From Thermotogales bacterium (GTDB taxonomy: Bacteria; Thermotogota; Thermotogae; Petrotogales; Kosmotogaceae), in the NCBI GenBank assembly GCA_003561215.1, contig PWXG01000040.1, positions 1 through 40,934 of the forward strand: a stretch of 40,934 nt of DNA, given 5' to 3'. The translations under genes were made by a program, and so were the position numbers. The notes beneath the pieces were generated by a model. The model ran no database searches and was not told the DNA's origin. It worked only from the letters and a program-made list of their open reading frames with translations. Positions 16,435 through 25,376 of the stretch are shown here, one piece after another; the stretch's first letter is position 1; every line of letters starts with the position of its first letter.

Positions 16435-17566
16435 TAGTGATCTCCTCCCTGTATTCGCTCAGACCAGCAAACAATCGTCCTGTCAGATCCAGCCCTTCGG
16501 ATGTGAACCTTACTTTCGAGTCTTCGAAAACCATATTGGGCCCGAAAACCTTGACGAGGATCTCCTTGATCCGAGGCACGTTATCGGCTTTGTCCTTCAG
16601 GACTTCCGCGAGATCAACTCCCTTGACCAGCCTCAAGCCCATGAAGAGTGTCTCAAGAAACTCCTCGCACGGGGTGTTGCATTTTGAAGAATCGCGCGGG
16701 AAGTTTCGCTTGCCGAGCAAATCATAATAGTCTGCAATATCTGAAGTGTTCACATACCTCGTTCTACCGAAATGTCCGCCGGCAGCAATGCCTATGCCTA
16801 TGTAGTCTGCGTTCTTCCAATATGCCAGATTGTGCAGACACTCGCTGCCCTTTCTCTGCCATGAAGAGACCTCGTATCGATCGTAACCCATTGCACACAT
16901 CTTTTCCAGGATCCGGTCATGCAGTTGATTTACCCGCTCTGTGCCCAACAGTTCAATTCTACCACTGTGATAAAGCCTCATCAAATCGCTGTCACCATCT
17001 TTATCGAGCATGTAATAGGATACATGGTTCGGTCCTATCGCTTTGATAGTCTCAAGATTCCCACATACGCTCTTAATACACTCACCGGGGAGTCCAAGTA
17101 TGAAATCAAGATTCACATTGGAAAACCTTTCTCGAGCCTTGACCAGTCTGTACAGAAGATCCGCGGGGGCCTCTCTGTTTGCGCTTCTTAGTATTCTCCT
17201 CTCCGAACTCTGTATGCCAACGCTCAGCCGGTCAACCCCAAGAGTTTCCCAGCAAGAAAGGTTTTCATCGATTAGCTCCTGGGGGTTGCATTCCAGTGTG
17301 AATTCGACAGGAGAGAAATCCAGCTGCTTCTGCAGTCTGTCAAGAAACCTGTGGAGCTTTCTTCCGGGCCATAACGATGGGGAACCACCACCGATATACA
17401 TCGTCTTCACAGTGCCAACATCATATTCTGCCCAAAGGCTTATCTCTTTGAGCAAGTGTTCTTGATACTCGTCAACTGAATCTTCGTTGTAGGGAACCGT
17501 GTCAAAATCGCAGTAACTGCACTTCCTCATGCAGAAAGGAAAATGAACATAAAGGGCATTATTCAT
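16409..17566 (-). CDS. hemW: HemW-like radical SAM protein
   Basis: 385 residues, ATG in an overlap of 4 nt with the preceding gene. The radical SAM 4Fe-4S motif is CMRKCSYC at residues 12-19 (CxxxCxxC), followed by MYIGGGSPS, FTLECNP, RLSVGIQS and LDFILGLPGE. A C-terminal HemW domain is present (YEVSSWQRKGSECLHNLAYW, then YIGIGIAAGGHFG). The CxxxCxYC spacing and C-terminal part place it with HemW, a haem chaperone-like protein, rather than true coproporphyrinogen dehydrogenase HemN. Whether this organism makes haem is unknown from the window. Confidence 0.9.
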   Translation of the reverse strand: MNNALYVHFPFCMRKCSYCDFDTVPYNEDSVDEYQEHLLKEISLWAEYDVGTVKTMYIGGGSPSLWPGRKLHRFLDRLQKQLDFSPVEFTLECNPQELIDENLSCWETLGVDRLSVGIQSSERRILRSANREAPADLLYRLVKARERFSNVNLDFILGLPGECIKSVCGNLETIKAIGPNHVSYYMLDKDGDSDLMRLYHSGRIELLGTERVNQLHDRILEKMCAMGYDRYEVSSWQRKGSECLHNLAYWKNADYIGIGIAAGGHFGRTRYVNTSDIADYYDLLGKRNFPRDSSKCNTPCEEFLETLFMGLRLVKGVDLAEVLKDKADNVPRIKEILVKVFGPNMVFEDSKVRFTSEGLDLTGRLFAGLSEYREEITSVFSSRDT

Positions 17567-18399
17567 TGCAGACTTAATCGCAAGAAAAAGGAGTTGATCT
17601 TGAATCCGTCCATCGTTAATCCCAACGAGAGTGAGTTGTCTGTTCCCAGTTTGGTAACCATGAACTGAGACTCCACTGTGTCAAGCCTGACACAAATGGC
17701 AGGAGAGACAACGATTTTGAAGCCATTCAGAGCGGCGACCATGTTTCCTGACATGGCAACTCCCACTTTGAAGCTCTGGTAATTCATACCTACACCGAGC
17801 CCGTAACCGATCTCTCCCAGACTGTCCTGTGTGGAAAGATCGACCGTGGCCATCACAACTGATCCGACTGCTCTGAGCCTGAAGCTCCGCTCGAACTCGT
17901 TGGCATACAGGTAAGCTCCAAAATCAGTGAATCTGAATCCTGGTGATATATAGCTCAGCACATGGGCACCGCTATTCAGGTTGCCCAGGGGAATTCTGTA
18001 CCAAGCCCTGGTATAGAGAGAATACTCTCCACTGGTGCTCACCATCGACTCAAGGTAGGTATGAGAGAATACGGGCGGCGTGAAGATGCTCGATGAGTAC
18101 TCAGCCAGAAGACTGATGCCGGTAGCCCCCAGATAGATTCCTCCATGGAATCTTCCTTCATGTGTCTTGATACGGAAAAAGCCGCGTGTGTACTCATCCC
18201 AGGTGTCGGTGTATGTCATACCAAGTTGAGCGTCACTTCCGCTCACTCCCAAACTCAAAGAGACTCCTCCATATAATGGCAAAGCCATTCTTGTGGACCA
18301 ATCTAGGTTTGCGAGACGGAAGCCTGCCTCAAAACCAAAAACCATCCCTAGACCAAGAACGAGGAACGTCACCACAGCCAAGAATCTGATCTTACTCAT
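17563..18399 (-). CDS. Putative outer-membrane (toga) beta-barrel protein
   Basis: 278 residues. Cleavable-looking signal peptide (FLAVVTFLVLGLGMVFGFEA), then almost no Lys-rich helices but many alternating hydrophobic/polar strands with Gly, Ser and Tyr (LYGGVSLSLGVSG, GGIYLGATGISLLAEYSSS, and a closing NSFFLRLSLQ). That pattern fits a small outer-membrane beta barrel. I do not recognise the family. It sits between gatB (8-nt overlap) and hemW (4-nt overlap), an odd place for an envelope gene, so the operon link may not be functional. Confidence 0.6.
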   Translation of the reverse strand: MSKIRFLAVVTFLVLGLGMVFGFEAGFRLANLDWSTRMALPLYGGVSLSLGVSGSDAQLGMTYTDTWDEYTRGFFRIKTHEGRFHGGIYLGATGISLLAEYSSSIFTPPVFSHTYLESMVSTSGEYSLYTRAWYRIPLGNLNSGAHVLSYISPGFRFTDFGAYLYANEFERSFRLRAVGSVVMATVDLSTQDSLGEIGYGLGVGMNYQSFKVGVAMSGNMVAALNGFKIVVSPAICVRLDTVESQFMVTKLGTDNSLSLGLTMDGFKINSFFLRLSLQ

Positions 18400-19852
18400 T
18401 TTCCAACAACCTCCTGGCTACTTCGTTCACAATTGAGGGATCTGCACGTCCCCTGGTCTTCTTCATAACCGCTCCTATGAAATAGCTGAGAACACCTTTC
18501 TTCCCCGAACGATACTGGTCGACTGCTTTGGGATTTGCACTCATTGCTTCGCGGATGGCCACTTCAATCTCCGCTTCGTCATCCACCTGATGTAGACCTT
18601 TCTCTTCAGCAATTTCCGAAGGCATAACGCCCGTAGTAACAACGTCAGGGAAGATCTCCTTTGCATTGTTCGAAGAAATCTTGCCCGAATCCAGAAGATC
18701 AAGAAGATCTGCCATGTGCTCAGGTTTCAGAAGTGTCTGTCCTATAGTCAATCCCTGTTCCTTGAGTATCCTGATCAGCTCACCCATCATCCAGTTCGCA
18801 GTTTCCTTGGGTTTACCCGTTAGGCCGGCGGCCCTTTCGAAGAAGTCAGACAGTTCCCTGTCTGCACTCAACACGGTAGAATCATGCTCAGGCAATCCGT
18901 ATTCAGCAATGAATCGATCCGTTTTCCGATCAGGCATTTCCGGAATCTCCCGCCTGGTTTTGTCTATGAGGTTTTCACTGACTTCCAGCGGGGGAAGATC
19001 GGGCTCGGGAAAGTATCTGTAGTCACTTTCCTCCTCCTTCGTCCTCATAGATATTGTCGTCCTGGAAGCGAAATCCCAGGTCCTGGTTTCTTTCGTTATC
19101 TGATGACCCTTTCTCATCGCCTCGGAAATCCGCTCAAATTCGAACTCTAGAGCTTTCTCTACAAACCTGAAAGAGTTTATATTTTTCACCTCAACTCTCT
19201 GAGAAGACTTCCCATCCTCAGTGTCTACAACAGAGATGTTTGCATCGCATCTAAGGTCACCCTTCTCCATATCCCCGGAACACACACTCATATATCTGAG
19301 GATATCGCGAATCGTCTCCATGGTCAGACGTGCTTCACGAGGAGATGTAATATCCGGCTCCGTAACAATCTCTGCGAGAGGGATACCACATCTGTTCAGA
19401 TCGACGAGTGTTCCACCGCGATCCCTTGAAGCAGCAATGGATGATGCTCCTTCATGAATTGTCTTACCCGCGTCTTCTTCAATGTGGATTCTGTTGATAC
19501 GAACACGGCGTTTCTGCCCATTGCCGAGTCTCACATCTATGAAACCTTGCTCGGCAAGGGGACGGAAGTACTGCGTAATCTGGTATCCCTTCGGAAGATC
19601 AGGATAGAAGTAGTTCTTCCTGTCGAAAAAGGAGCGCCTGTTTATTCTGCAGTTAAATGCAAGCGCTGCCATCAGCGAAAGCTTCACTGTTCCATTTCCG
19701 AGTATCGGCAACGTGCCGGGTTGACCAGTACATACAGGACAGACCGCAGAATTCACTGTCTCCCCGAATGTTTCGGCGGAACATGAACAGAATGCCTTTG
19801 TAACGGTCAAGAGTTGAGCGTGTATCTCAAGACCGATGACTGCCTGAAGCAT
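18392..19852 (-). CDS. gatB: Asp/Glu-tRNA amidotransferase subunit B
   Basis: 486 residues from the ATG at 19850-19852, which overlaps the gatA stop by 1 nt (TAATG) behind AAGGTGG; a TTG 12 nt further upstream is less likely. Family motifs: VIGLEIHAQLLT, CPVCTGQPGTLP, RKNYFYPDLPKGYQITQ, the zinc-site cysteines near the start (FCSCSAETF...CPVC), and the C-terminal YqeY-like tail ending NEVARRLLE. It activates Glu- or Asp-tRNA for amidation to Gln- or Asn-tRNA. Confidence 0.96.
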   Translation of the reverse strand: MLQAVIGLEIHAQLLTVTKAFCSCSAETFGETVNSAVCPVCTGQPGTLPILGNGTVKLSLMAALAFNCRINRRSFFDRKNYFYPDLPKGYQITQYFRPLAEQGFIDVRLGNGQKRRVRINRIHIEEDAGKTIHEGASSIAASRDRGGTLVDLNRCGIPLAEIVTEPDITSPREARLTMETIRDILRYMSVCSGDMEKGDLRCDANISVVDTEDGKSSQRVEVKNINSFRFVEKALEFEFERISEAMRKGHQITKETRTWDFASRTTISMRTKEEESDYRYFPEPDLPPLEVSENLIDKTRREIPEMPDRKTDRFIAEYGLPEHDSTVLSADRELSDFFERAAGLTGKPKETANWMMGELIRILKEQGLTIGQTLLKPEHMADLLDLLDSGKISSNNAKEIFPDVVTTGVMPSEIAEEKGLHQVDDEAEIEVAIREAMSANPKAVDQYRSGKKGVLSYFIGAVMKKTRGRADPSIVNEVARRLLENE

Positions 19853-21276
19853 TATGCAGACCACCTTTCCGGAATGGGCGCGAGTCCATGTTCGAAAAAA
19901 GGAGAGATTGATTCCACGGCAGCTGCCAAGTCGAGCACCTCCATATCTTTCATCCTTGGGCCGACGATCTGAAAACCTACCGGCATTTTATTGACCGAAC
20001 ACGAAGGAACCGATGCAGCAGGTAGTCCCGAAAGGTTTGCCGCAATCGTGTATATGTCCATAAGATAGAAAACGAGAGGATCGGTGATCTCTCCGATTTT
20101 CGGCGCTATCACAGGGCATGTTGGGTTGATCAGATAGTTGTACTGAGAGAAGATATCTGAAAGCTCCTTGTTCAGCAGTCTTCTTACCCGCAAAGCCTTG
20201 CTGTAGTAGGCTTCGTAATAGGCAGAACTGAGAGTGAATGTACCCAGGAGTATGCGCCTTTTCACCTCTTCGCCAAAGCCTTTCTCCCTGGTGTGCTTCA
20301 CCAGCGCTGCATAGTTTGGCGAGGGATCGGAGAAGCCAAATCTGGCACCTTCGTATCGTGCCAGATTTGAGCTCGCTTCTGCTGGAGCAATCAGATAGTA
20401 GACAGCCACAACGTATTTTACGGAAGGAATGGAAACTTCATCCACTATCCCCCCTTCTTGCCTGATTCTTTCTACCATATCCATGAAGGAATCATACACG
20501 CGTTTTTCCAGGCCTTCGTATTCCAGAATCTCTATGGGCACCGCGAACTTCTTCCCCGCAATCGAAGGCTCGAGCTTCCGCAAAAAAAGACTTCTCGTTC
20601 CTTTCAGGGTGGTCGCATCACGGGAATCCTCTCCTGCAATTATGCTCATAATGGTTCTTGCATCTTCAACGCACCTGGTCAAAGGTCCGATCTGATCCAG
20701 TGAAGACGCAAAAGCAGTGAGGCCGAACCGTGACACAACTCCGTAGGTCGGTTTGAAGCCAACCGTACCGCACAATGCCGCGGGTTGTCTTATAGAACCT
20801 CCGGTATCGCTGCCCAGCGCAAAAGGCACGAGTGCAGCACTTACAGCAGAAGCACTCCCACCGCTGCTGCCTCCCGAGATTCTCTCAGTATCCCAGGGAT
20901 TTTTTGTAACACCTTGTACAGAGTGCTCGGTAGATGAACCCATGGCAAATTCGTCCATGTTTGTCTTTCCAACAAGAAGCGCCCCTGCTTTTTTAAGTCT
21001 CCTAATTACAGTTGCATCATAAGGAGACTCATAGTCCTGAAGAATTCTGCTTCCACATGTTGTCCGAAATCCGACAGCATGCATATTGTCTTTCACAGCG
21101 AAGGGAATGTTCTTCAAGGGCCCGTTTGAGGGATTCTCCAGAGCAGTTTTGTACTCAGTGAAAGCGTTTATCTCAGGATTCAGTGACCTGATGCGCTCAA
21201 GGTAATCTCTGTCCAGAGGATTTCCTGCGTCTTCTGCAAGTTGTTCGAGTTTTTTCCTAAATGACCTGTTATCCAA
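19852..21276 (-). CDS. gatA: Asp/Glu-tRNA amidotransferase subunit A
   Basis: 474 residues, TTG start with AGGAGTGAT upstream. Amidase-signature enzyme: the Lys in PFAVKDNM, SGGSSGGSASAVSAALVP with the cis-Ser, and GSDTGGSIRQPAA with the nucleophilic Ser form the Ser-cisSer-Lys triad. It releases ammonia from glutamine for GatB. No gatC lies beside it, although the three subunits form one complex. It is the first gene of the - strand run ending at korC and is divergent from prmA. Confidence 0.96.
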   Translation of the reverse strand: MDNRSFRKKLEQLAEDAGNPLDRDYLERIRSLNPEINAFTEYKTALENPSNGPLKNIPFAVKDNMHAVGFRTTCGSRILQDYESPYDATVIRRLKKAGALLVGKTNMDEFAMGSSTEHSVQGVTKNPWDTERISGGSSGGSASAVSAALVPFALGSDTGGSIRQPAALCGTVGFKPTYGVVSRFGLTAFASSLDQIGPLTRCVEDARTIMSIIAGEDSRDATTLKGTRSLFLRKLEPSIAGKKFAVPIEILEYEGLEKRVYDSFMDMVERIRQEGGIVDEVSIPSVKYVVAVYYLIAPAEASSNLARYEGARFGFSDPSPNYAALVKHTREKGFGEEVKRRILLGTFTLSSAYYEAYYSKALRVRRLLNKELSDIFSQYNYLINPTCPVIAPKIGEITDPLVFYLMDIYTIAANLSGLPAASVPSCSVNKMPVGFQIVGPRMKDMEVLDLAAAVESISPFFEHGLAPIPERWSA

Positions 21277-21357
21277 GCCTGATCACTCCTGTTTGTCTAT
21301 TGTATCACCCCTTTGAGATCGACATCCATACTGAACGAGCAGAAGAAATGGAATATA

Positions 21358-22203
21358 ATGAAGGTGGAGGTGTACACACTGATAGAATATGTCCATTATG
21401 CAGGTGTCGTTTCTGAAGAGCAAAAAGAGATGATCGAAGACATCGCCTATTTTGAACAGTTTGGCAATTACTACTTCGAAGAAGGATGTGAAGGGAAGAA
21501 CCTTTCGATTCACGTGTTCATAACACCTCAGGAAGAACTACCGAACTGGTTGTCTCAGACGCCGCTTCAGAAACTGGAAAACCATGTTAGCCCTGAAGAA
21601 TGGATCAGGAAATGGAAGGATTCTCTTCGACCGATTGCACTCACAACAAGATTGAGGGTTGTGCCCGTAGAAGAACCGCCTGAGAACAAAGCAGAAGGAG
21701 CGCTATACCTGATACCCGGGCTTGCCTTCGGCACGGGAACTCATGAGAGCACAAGATTGGCTGCCAGATTGCTTGAGACCACTGATCCTCATGGCAAGAG
21801 GGTTCTTGACGTTGGCTGCGGTTCGGGCATCCTGTCAGCGGCCGCAGTTCTCCTTGGAGCAAAGAGTGTTCTTGCAGTCGATAACGACCCTCTTGCTGTG
21901 GAAAAGGCTGAGGAAATCGCTGGACTGAACCGTATTCAGATGGAGGTAAGGAAATCAGATCTTCTGTCTTGCCTGAAGACAGAAGAGGAGTTCGACATTG
22001 TTGTCGCAAACCTCACCGAACAGCTTCTCTGTGAAATCTACCTGGCAGTTGCCTTACATCTTGTTGAGGACGGTAGCTTCATCATCTCGGGAATAATGGA
22101 AGACAACGAAGAAAAAGTTCACAGAGAGTTCTCTGGATTGTTTGCAGTTAAAGAGACGCTGAGAGAAGGTGGCTGGATAGCATCAATTCTGACAAGAAGG
22201 TAA
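21358..22203 (+). CDS. prmA: Ribosomal protein L11 methyltransferase
   Basis: 281 residues from ATG 21358 (MKVEVYTLIEYV); a longer frame from 21313 adds residues unlike the family. PrmA features: a short N-terminal substrate-binding domain, a linker with EEWIRKWKDSLRP, then LIPGLAFGTGTHEST, motif I VLDVGCGSGILSAAA, acidic AVDNDPLAV and the VVANLTEQLL motif (family ANI/ANL). It trimethylates L11. The ribosome site is weak. Its stop is followed without gap by the DUF501 frame. Confidence 0.93.
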   Translation: MKVEVYTLIEYVHYAGVVSEEQKEMIEDIAYFEQFGNYYFEEGCEGKNLSIHVFITPQEELPNWLSQTPLQKLENHVSPEEWIRKWKDSLRPIALTTRLRVVPVEEPPENKAEGALYLIPGLAFGTGTHESTRLAARLLETTDPHGKRVLDVGCGSGILSAAAVLLGAKSVLAVDNDPLAVEKAEEIAGLNRIQMEVRKSDLLSCLKTEEEFDIVVANLTEQLLCEIYLAVALHLVEDGSFIISGIMEDNEEKVHREFSGLFAVKETLREGGWIASILTRR

Positions 22204-22715
22204 TCGAATGGCAGCTTGGACGCAATGTAGACAGCGAATTCTCGATCTGCGCAAGATGCACCTGGAGCTATCCTTCAAGTATCTTGACGTCTCCTATTGT
22301 TAGGGGAAAACCGTTTCCGACTATTCACTGGCTTACCTGTCCGTTCTTGCATAGGGCAATATCGAGACTCGAAGCGGCGGGTCTAGTAAGAGATATCGAA
22401 GAAAGGTTGGCCAAGGAGGATGATTATAGAAAGGCATATCAGGATGCCCATCACACAACTGCCATACTTATAAGGAAAGAGCTTCATAGAATCGGGGCAG
22501 CTCGATGGTTCTTCTCAGCTATCCGTGACAGGGGGATAGGAGGGGTTTCCAAACTCTCTCATGTGAAATGCCTTCATATGCATGTTGCTAATCTGCTATG
22601 CGGTGTAGACAACCCTGTCGGAAAAACTGTTCTGGAAATGCTAAGACATTGGGAGTGTCATGAAGAGATTCTATGTAAAGGAGCTGTAGAATTTGAACGG
22701 GCAACTCCGGAATAA
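22203..22715 (+). CDS. DUF501 family protein with unresolved start
   Basis: Core residues KPFPTIHWLTCPFLHRAISRLEAAG and VKCLHMHVANLLCGVDNPVG identify DUF501, a family of unknown function with conserved Cys and His. The first canonical start in frame (TTG 22284) omits conserved sequence: the upstream open frame encodes WQLGRN and an ICARC Cys pair, as in the family N-terminus. That segment has no ATG, GTG or TTG. An ATG at 22208, ideally placed behind AGAAGG, is in another frame; removing one G from ATGGCAG would give M-Q-L-G-R. So either an ATC start at 22203 is used, or there is a one-base indel. Start given is the in-frame TAATC overlap with prmA. Confidence 0.75.
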   Translation: MEWQLGRNVDSEFSICARCTWSYPSSILTSPIVRGKPFPTIHWLTCPFLHRAISRLEAAGLVRDIEERLAKEDDYRKAYQDAHHTTAILIRKELHRIGAARWFFSAIRDRGIGGVSKLSHVKCLHMHVANLLCGVDNPVGKTVLEMLRHWECHEEILCKGAVEFERATPE

Positions 22716-24417
22716 GGTCGACCTCCTTCCGCGTTCTCCGGGCGTCTACATATTCAAAGACAGCTCCGGACAGTACATCTACGTTGGCAAGGCAAACGAT
22801 ATTCGGAAGAGGGTCCAATCGTACTTCAGGGAATCGACCTGGAGAAGAAACGAAAAAGCAAGACGCATCGTAGAACAGGCAGACTTGCTGGACTTCATCG
22901 CTGTAACCACGGAGAGAGAAGCTATTCTACTCGAAGCAAACCTAATTTTCGAGAACAAACCACTTTTTAACGTCCTTCTCAAGGATTCCAGGACTTATCC
23001 GTATATCTTCATCTCTGACGATGAATTCCCCTACATCTCCATCACAAGGACAAGGGAACACAAAGGTACATACTACGGACCATACACAACCGCAAGCCTC
23101 ATCAGAAGGCTTCTGGAGTTGCTGCTTAGGACATTCAAGGTCAGGAGTTGCTCCAGAGATCTCGGAAAAATCAAGAGGCCGTGCTTTCTCTACCATCTTG
23201 GCATGTGCTCCGCTCCTTGCGCAGGGAAGATTTCGAGTAGAAATTACAGGGAAGAGCTGCAAAGGCTTTGTAGTTTTTTGGATGGCGATGTTGCGGAGAT
23301 CCGTGAAAAGCTTGAAGATCGAATGCTCCACCTCGCCAAGCTTAAGCAATACGAACGTGCCAGGGAAATAAGGGATATTCTTTCTTCTATGGACAGAGTA
23401 TACTCTTTTCAAGCTGTTGAAGGCACTGAAGTGCGTTCGACTGATGTCCTCGCTATATCTTCCGGACTCGCTGCGTTACTGGAGGTGAGGGGAGGAATGC
23501 TACTGGGGAAACTGGTTTACGATTTTCCCCAGGGATCAGTTGTGGATTTCGTCACCCAGTTTTACTATGCAAAAAAACATCGAAAACCTTCGCGTCTTAT
23601 AGTCGCAAGTATGAAGGCAGGGCATATCAGGGCGCTTGAAGAAGACTTTGACTATCTTGGAGAACCACAGACCGAGGAAGATAGAAGGCTTTTGAAAATC
23701 GCTTATGAGAACATAGACAACGAGCTAAAGGTGAGACTTGCCTCATCATCTGCCCTGAAGCAGTGTCAGAAAATCCTTGGATTATCGAGGCTACCAAGAC
23801 ATATAGAAGGCATAGATATATCTCACACACAGGGTATGATGACAACCGGTTCAGTGGTAGTCTTCGAAAATGGTAGCCCGAAGAAGGATGAATACCGAAG
23901 ATACAACATAAGACACCTTTCGGAACCCAACGATTTTGATGCTCTTGCTCTGGTCGTTAGACGAAGGTACTCGAAGCATGAACTCCCGGATCTACTACTA
24001 ATAGACGGGGGAGAACCCCAACTCCGCGCGGTAAAAAAGGCCCTTATCGATATAGATGCCGAGACGGTTGATTTTGTAGGAATCGCCAAAGAAAGGGAAG
24101 AAATCGTTTTTCCAGACAGACGTGACAGAATCCACTTGACTGCTGATCACCCCGTCCACCGGCTCCTTGCTGCCGTGCGTGATGAATCGCACAGGTTTGC
24201 GGTTAACTACCACCGAATTCTTCGAGAAAGAAGGATCTCTCGATCGGCACTTGATGATATTCCCGGCATTGGTCCAAAAAGAAAACAGAAACTCATAAAG
24301 GCTTTTGGAAGTGTGGCAGGCATCAGAAAAGCATCACGAGAAGAACTACTCGAAGTCATTGGCAATAGACAAGCTGTACAGGAGATAATCAAATGGACAA
24401 AAGAAACGGTGGGATGA
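22693..24417 (+). CDS. uvrC: Excinuclease ABC subunit C
   Basis: 574 residues, TTG start behind AAGGAG (9-nt spacing), overlapping the previous gene by 23 nt. Domains: GIY-YIG nuclease (PGVYIFKDSSGQYIYVGKA) making the 3' incision; four Cys region (CSRDLGKIKRPCFLYHLGMCSAPC); UVR domain at about 200-235 (LAKLKQYERAREIRDIL) for UvrB binding; RNase H-like nuclease (GIDISHTQG, LLLIDGGEPQ) for the 5' incision; and tandem helix-hairpin-helix motifs at the end (DDIPGIGPKRKQKLIKAFGS). All catalytic regions appear intact. Slightly short compared with proteobacterial UvrC. Confidence 0.96.
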   Translation: MNGQLRNKVDLLPRSPGVYIFKDSSGQYIYVGKANDIRKRVQSYFRESTWRRNEKARRIVEQADLLDFIAVTTEREAILLEANLIFENKPLFNVLLKDSRTYPYIFISDDEFPYISITRTREHKGTYYGPYTTASLIRRLLELLLRTFKVRSCSRDLGKIKRPCFLYHLGMCSAPCAGKISSRNYREELQRLCSFLDGDVAEIREKLEDRMLHLAKLKQYERAREIRDILSSMDRVYSFQAVEGTEVRSTDVLAISSGLAALLEVRGGMLLGKLVYDFPQGSVVDFVTQFYYAKKHRKPSRLIVASMKAGHIRALEEDFDYLGEPQTEEDRRLLKIAYENIDNELKVRLASSSALKQCQKILGLSRLPRHIEGIDISHTQGMMTTGSVVVFENGSPKKDEYRRYNIRHLSEPNDFDALALVVRRRYSKHELPDLLLIDGGEPQLRAVKKALIDIDAETVDFVGIAKEREEIVFPDRRDRIHLTADHPVHRLLAAVRDESHRFAVNYHRILRERRISRSALDDIPGIGPKRKQKLIKAFGSVAGIRKASREELLEVIGNRQAVQEIIKWTKETVG

Positions 24418-24428
24418 CCCCACCGTTT
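24403..24428. terminator. Bidirectional terminator between uvrC and hup
   Basis: An 11-bp perfect stem GAAACGGTGGG (24403-24413) / CCCACCGTTTC (24418-24428) with a 4-nt loop that contains part of the uvrC stop codon. On the minus strand the stem is followed by TTTTG, so it is a good Rho-independent terminator for hup and a weaker one for uvrC. Confidence 0.8.
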
Positions 24429-24437
24429 CCTTTCAGC

Positions 24438-24710
24438 TTACTTGACTTTTTCTTTTAGCTCCTTGCCTGGACGGAACTTAGGAACCTTACCCCCCGGTAT
24501 CTGTATCGGCATCTTGGTCCTGGGGTTAACGCCTTTCCTGGGCTTTCTGGACGCAACCTCAAAGGTACCGAATCCTACCAGTTTTACTTCCTCATTTCTT
24601 GCGAGACTCTCGCCGACCAGCTCCACAAATCCATCCAGGATGTCAGTAGCAAGCTTCTTTGTTACGTTCTTTCTTGCAGCGAGTTCGGCAATCAGTTCTT
24701 TCTTATTCAC
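24438..24710 (-). CDS. hup: HU family DNA-binding protein
   Basis: 90 residues, GTG start behind a GGGGGGTGAT site. N-terminal helices (MNKKELIAELAARKNVTKK), then VGFGTFEV and the DNA-bending beta arm RKPRKGVNPRTKMPIQIPGG, ending in the KFRPGKELKEKVK helix. Dimeric nucleoid protein that bends DNA. Single-gene unit with its own promoter and terminator. Confidence 0.96.
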   Translation of the reverse strand: MNKKELIAELAARKNVTKKLATDILDGFVELVGESLARNEEVKLVGFGTFEVASRKPRKGVNPRTKMPIQIPGGKVPKFRPGKELKEKVK

Positions 24711-24748
24711 GTTATCACCCCCCTAAGCATAAACTAGTCTATGACATT

Positions 24749-24778
24749 ATTCTATCACTTCTGCCAGGGGAAATGCAA
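24749..24778 (-). promoter_or_regulatory. Promoter for hup
   Basis: On the minus strand TTGCAT (24773-24778) and TAGAAT (24749-24754) are 18 nt apart, placing the start of transcription about 30 nt before the hup GTG. Confidence 0.55.
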
Positions 24779-25103
24779 CTGTTGACCCTCTGAAACTCCT
24801 TGCTGAATTGACGTTGTGATCCCTTTTCCTGTAATTGTTTTCAAAAGTGTATTACCGAAGCCTTATCGATCCTTTGCGGGACTTGTCATGCTGTTATCAC
24901 AGCTTCGCGAATCTTATTACAATCAGACTGATTTGAAAGATCGTTGAAAGCCCTTCATAGGAAAGCTTGCCTCTTACCTGAGCGCAACGTCACTTCTTCC
25001 TGGAGCAGAATTGAACACTTCGCGGGAAAACACGTGTTGTGAGAGTCTTGAGTAGAAAGATGATCAAGTCTGTGTTGTTTGGAAAAGCATCATACTGAAG
25101 AAC
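24779..25103. other. Gene-free stretch between hup and the SRP RNA gene
   Basis: No coding frame or recognisable RNA. On the + strand TTGACG (24808-24813) and TGTAAT (24830-24835) are 16 nt apart and could start a transcript running toward the SRP RNA gene, but no product can be named. No clear terminator for the SRP RNA is visible after its 3' helix. Confidence 0.4.
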
Positions 25104-25370
25104 ACACCATGCATCCTCCTTCGAAACACTGACCCGGGTCTAACAAAGCTTCCAGCTCCGTCCGAGCTACCTCACGGCACACGGTTAACCCGCTTATGGC
25201 TGCTTCCTTCCGGACCTGACCAAATTCACGGGGTTCCGTTGCGTGAGACTCGGCCTTCAACACCTTCCACTTTGCCGATTACCGAACCAATGTGCCTCTG
25301 GAGGCGTTCGGCCTCGCGTATGGCGGCTTTCGAGTACAGGGAACCGCCAGCTCCCCGCCTAGCATGGTGT
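25104..25370 (-). ncRNA. ffs: Signal recognition particle RNA, long form with Alu domain
   Basis: The universal S-domain hairpin GGTCAGGTCCGGAAGGAAGC lies on the minus strand at about 25201-25221 (GGAA tetraloop and the asymmetric loop bound by Ffh). About 150 nt 5' of it is an Alu-type domain starting GCTAGGCGGGGAGCTGG and CCCTGTACTCGAAAGCCGCC, which resembles Bacillus scRNA. The ends pair: ACACCATGC at the 5' end with GCATGGTGT at the 3' end (plus-strand 25362-25370 and 25104-25112), giving about 267 nt. So this is the long SRP RNA of Firmicutes/Thermotogae, not the short 4.5S form. It scaffolds co-translational membrane targeting. Confidence 0.93.
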
Positions 25371-25376
25371 ACACTG

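Noticed and set aside
21354-21359. TATAAT as a promoter for prmA
   Set aside because: It overlaps the ATG start codon, so transcription would begin inside the gene, and no good -35 is present.
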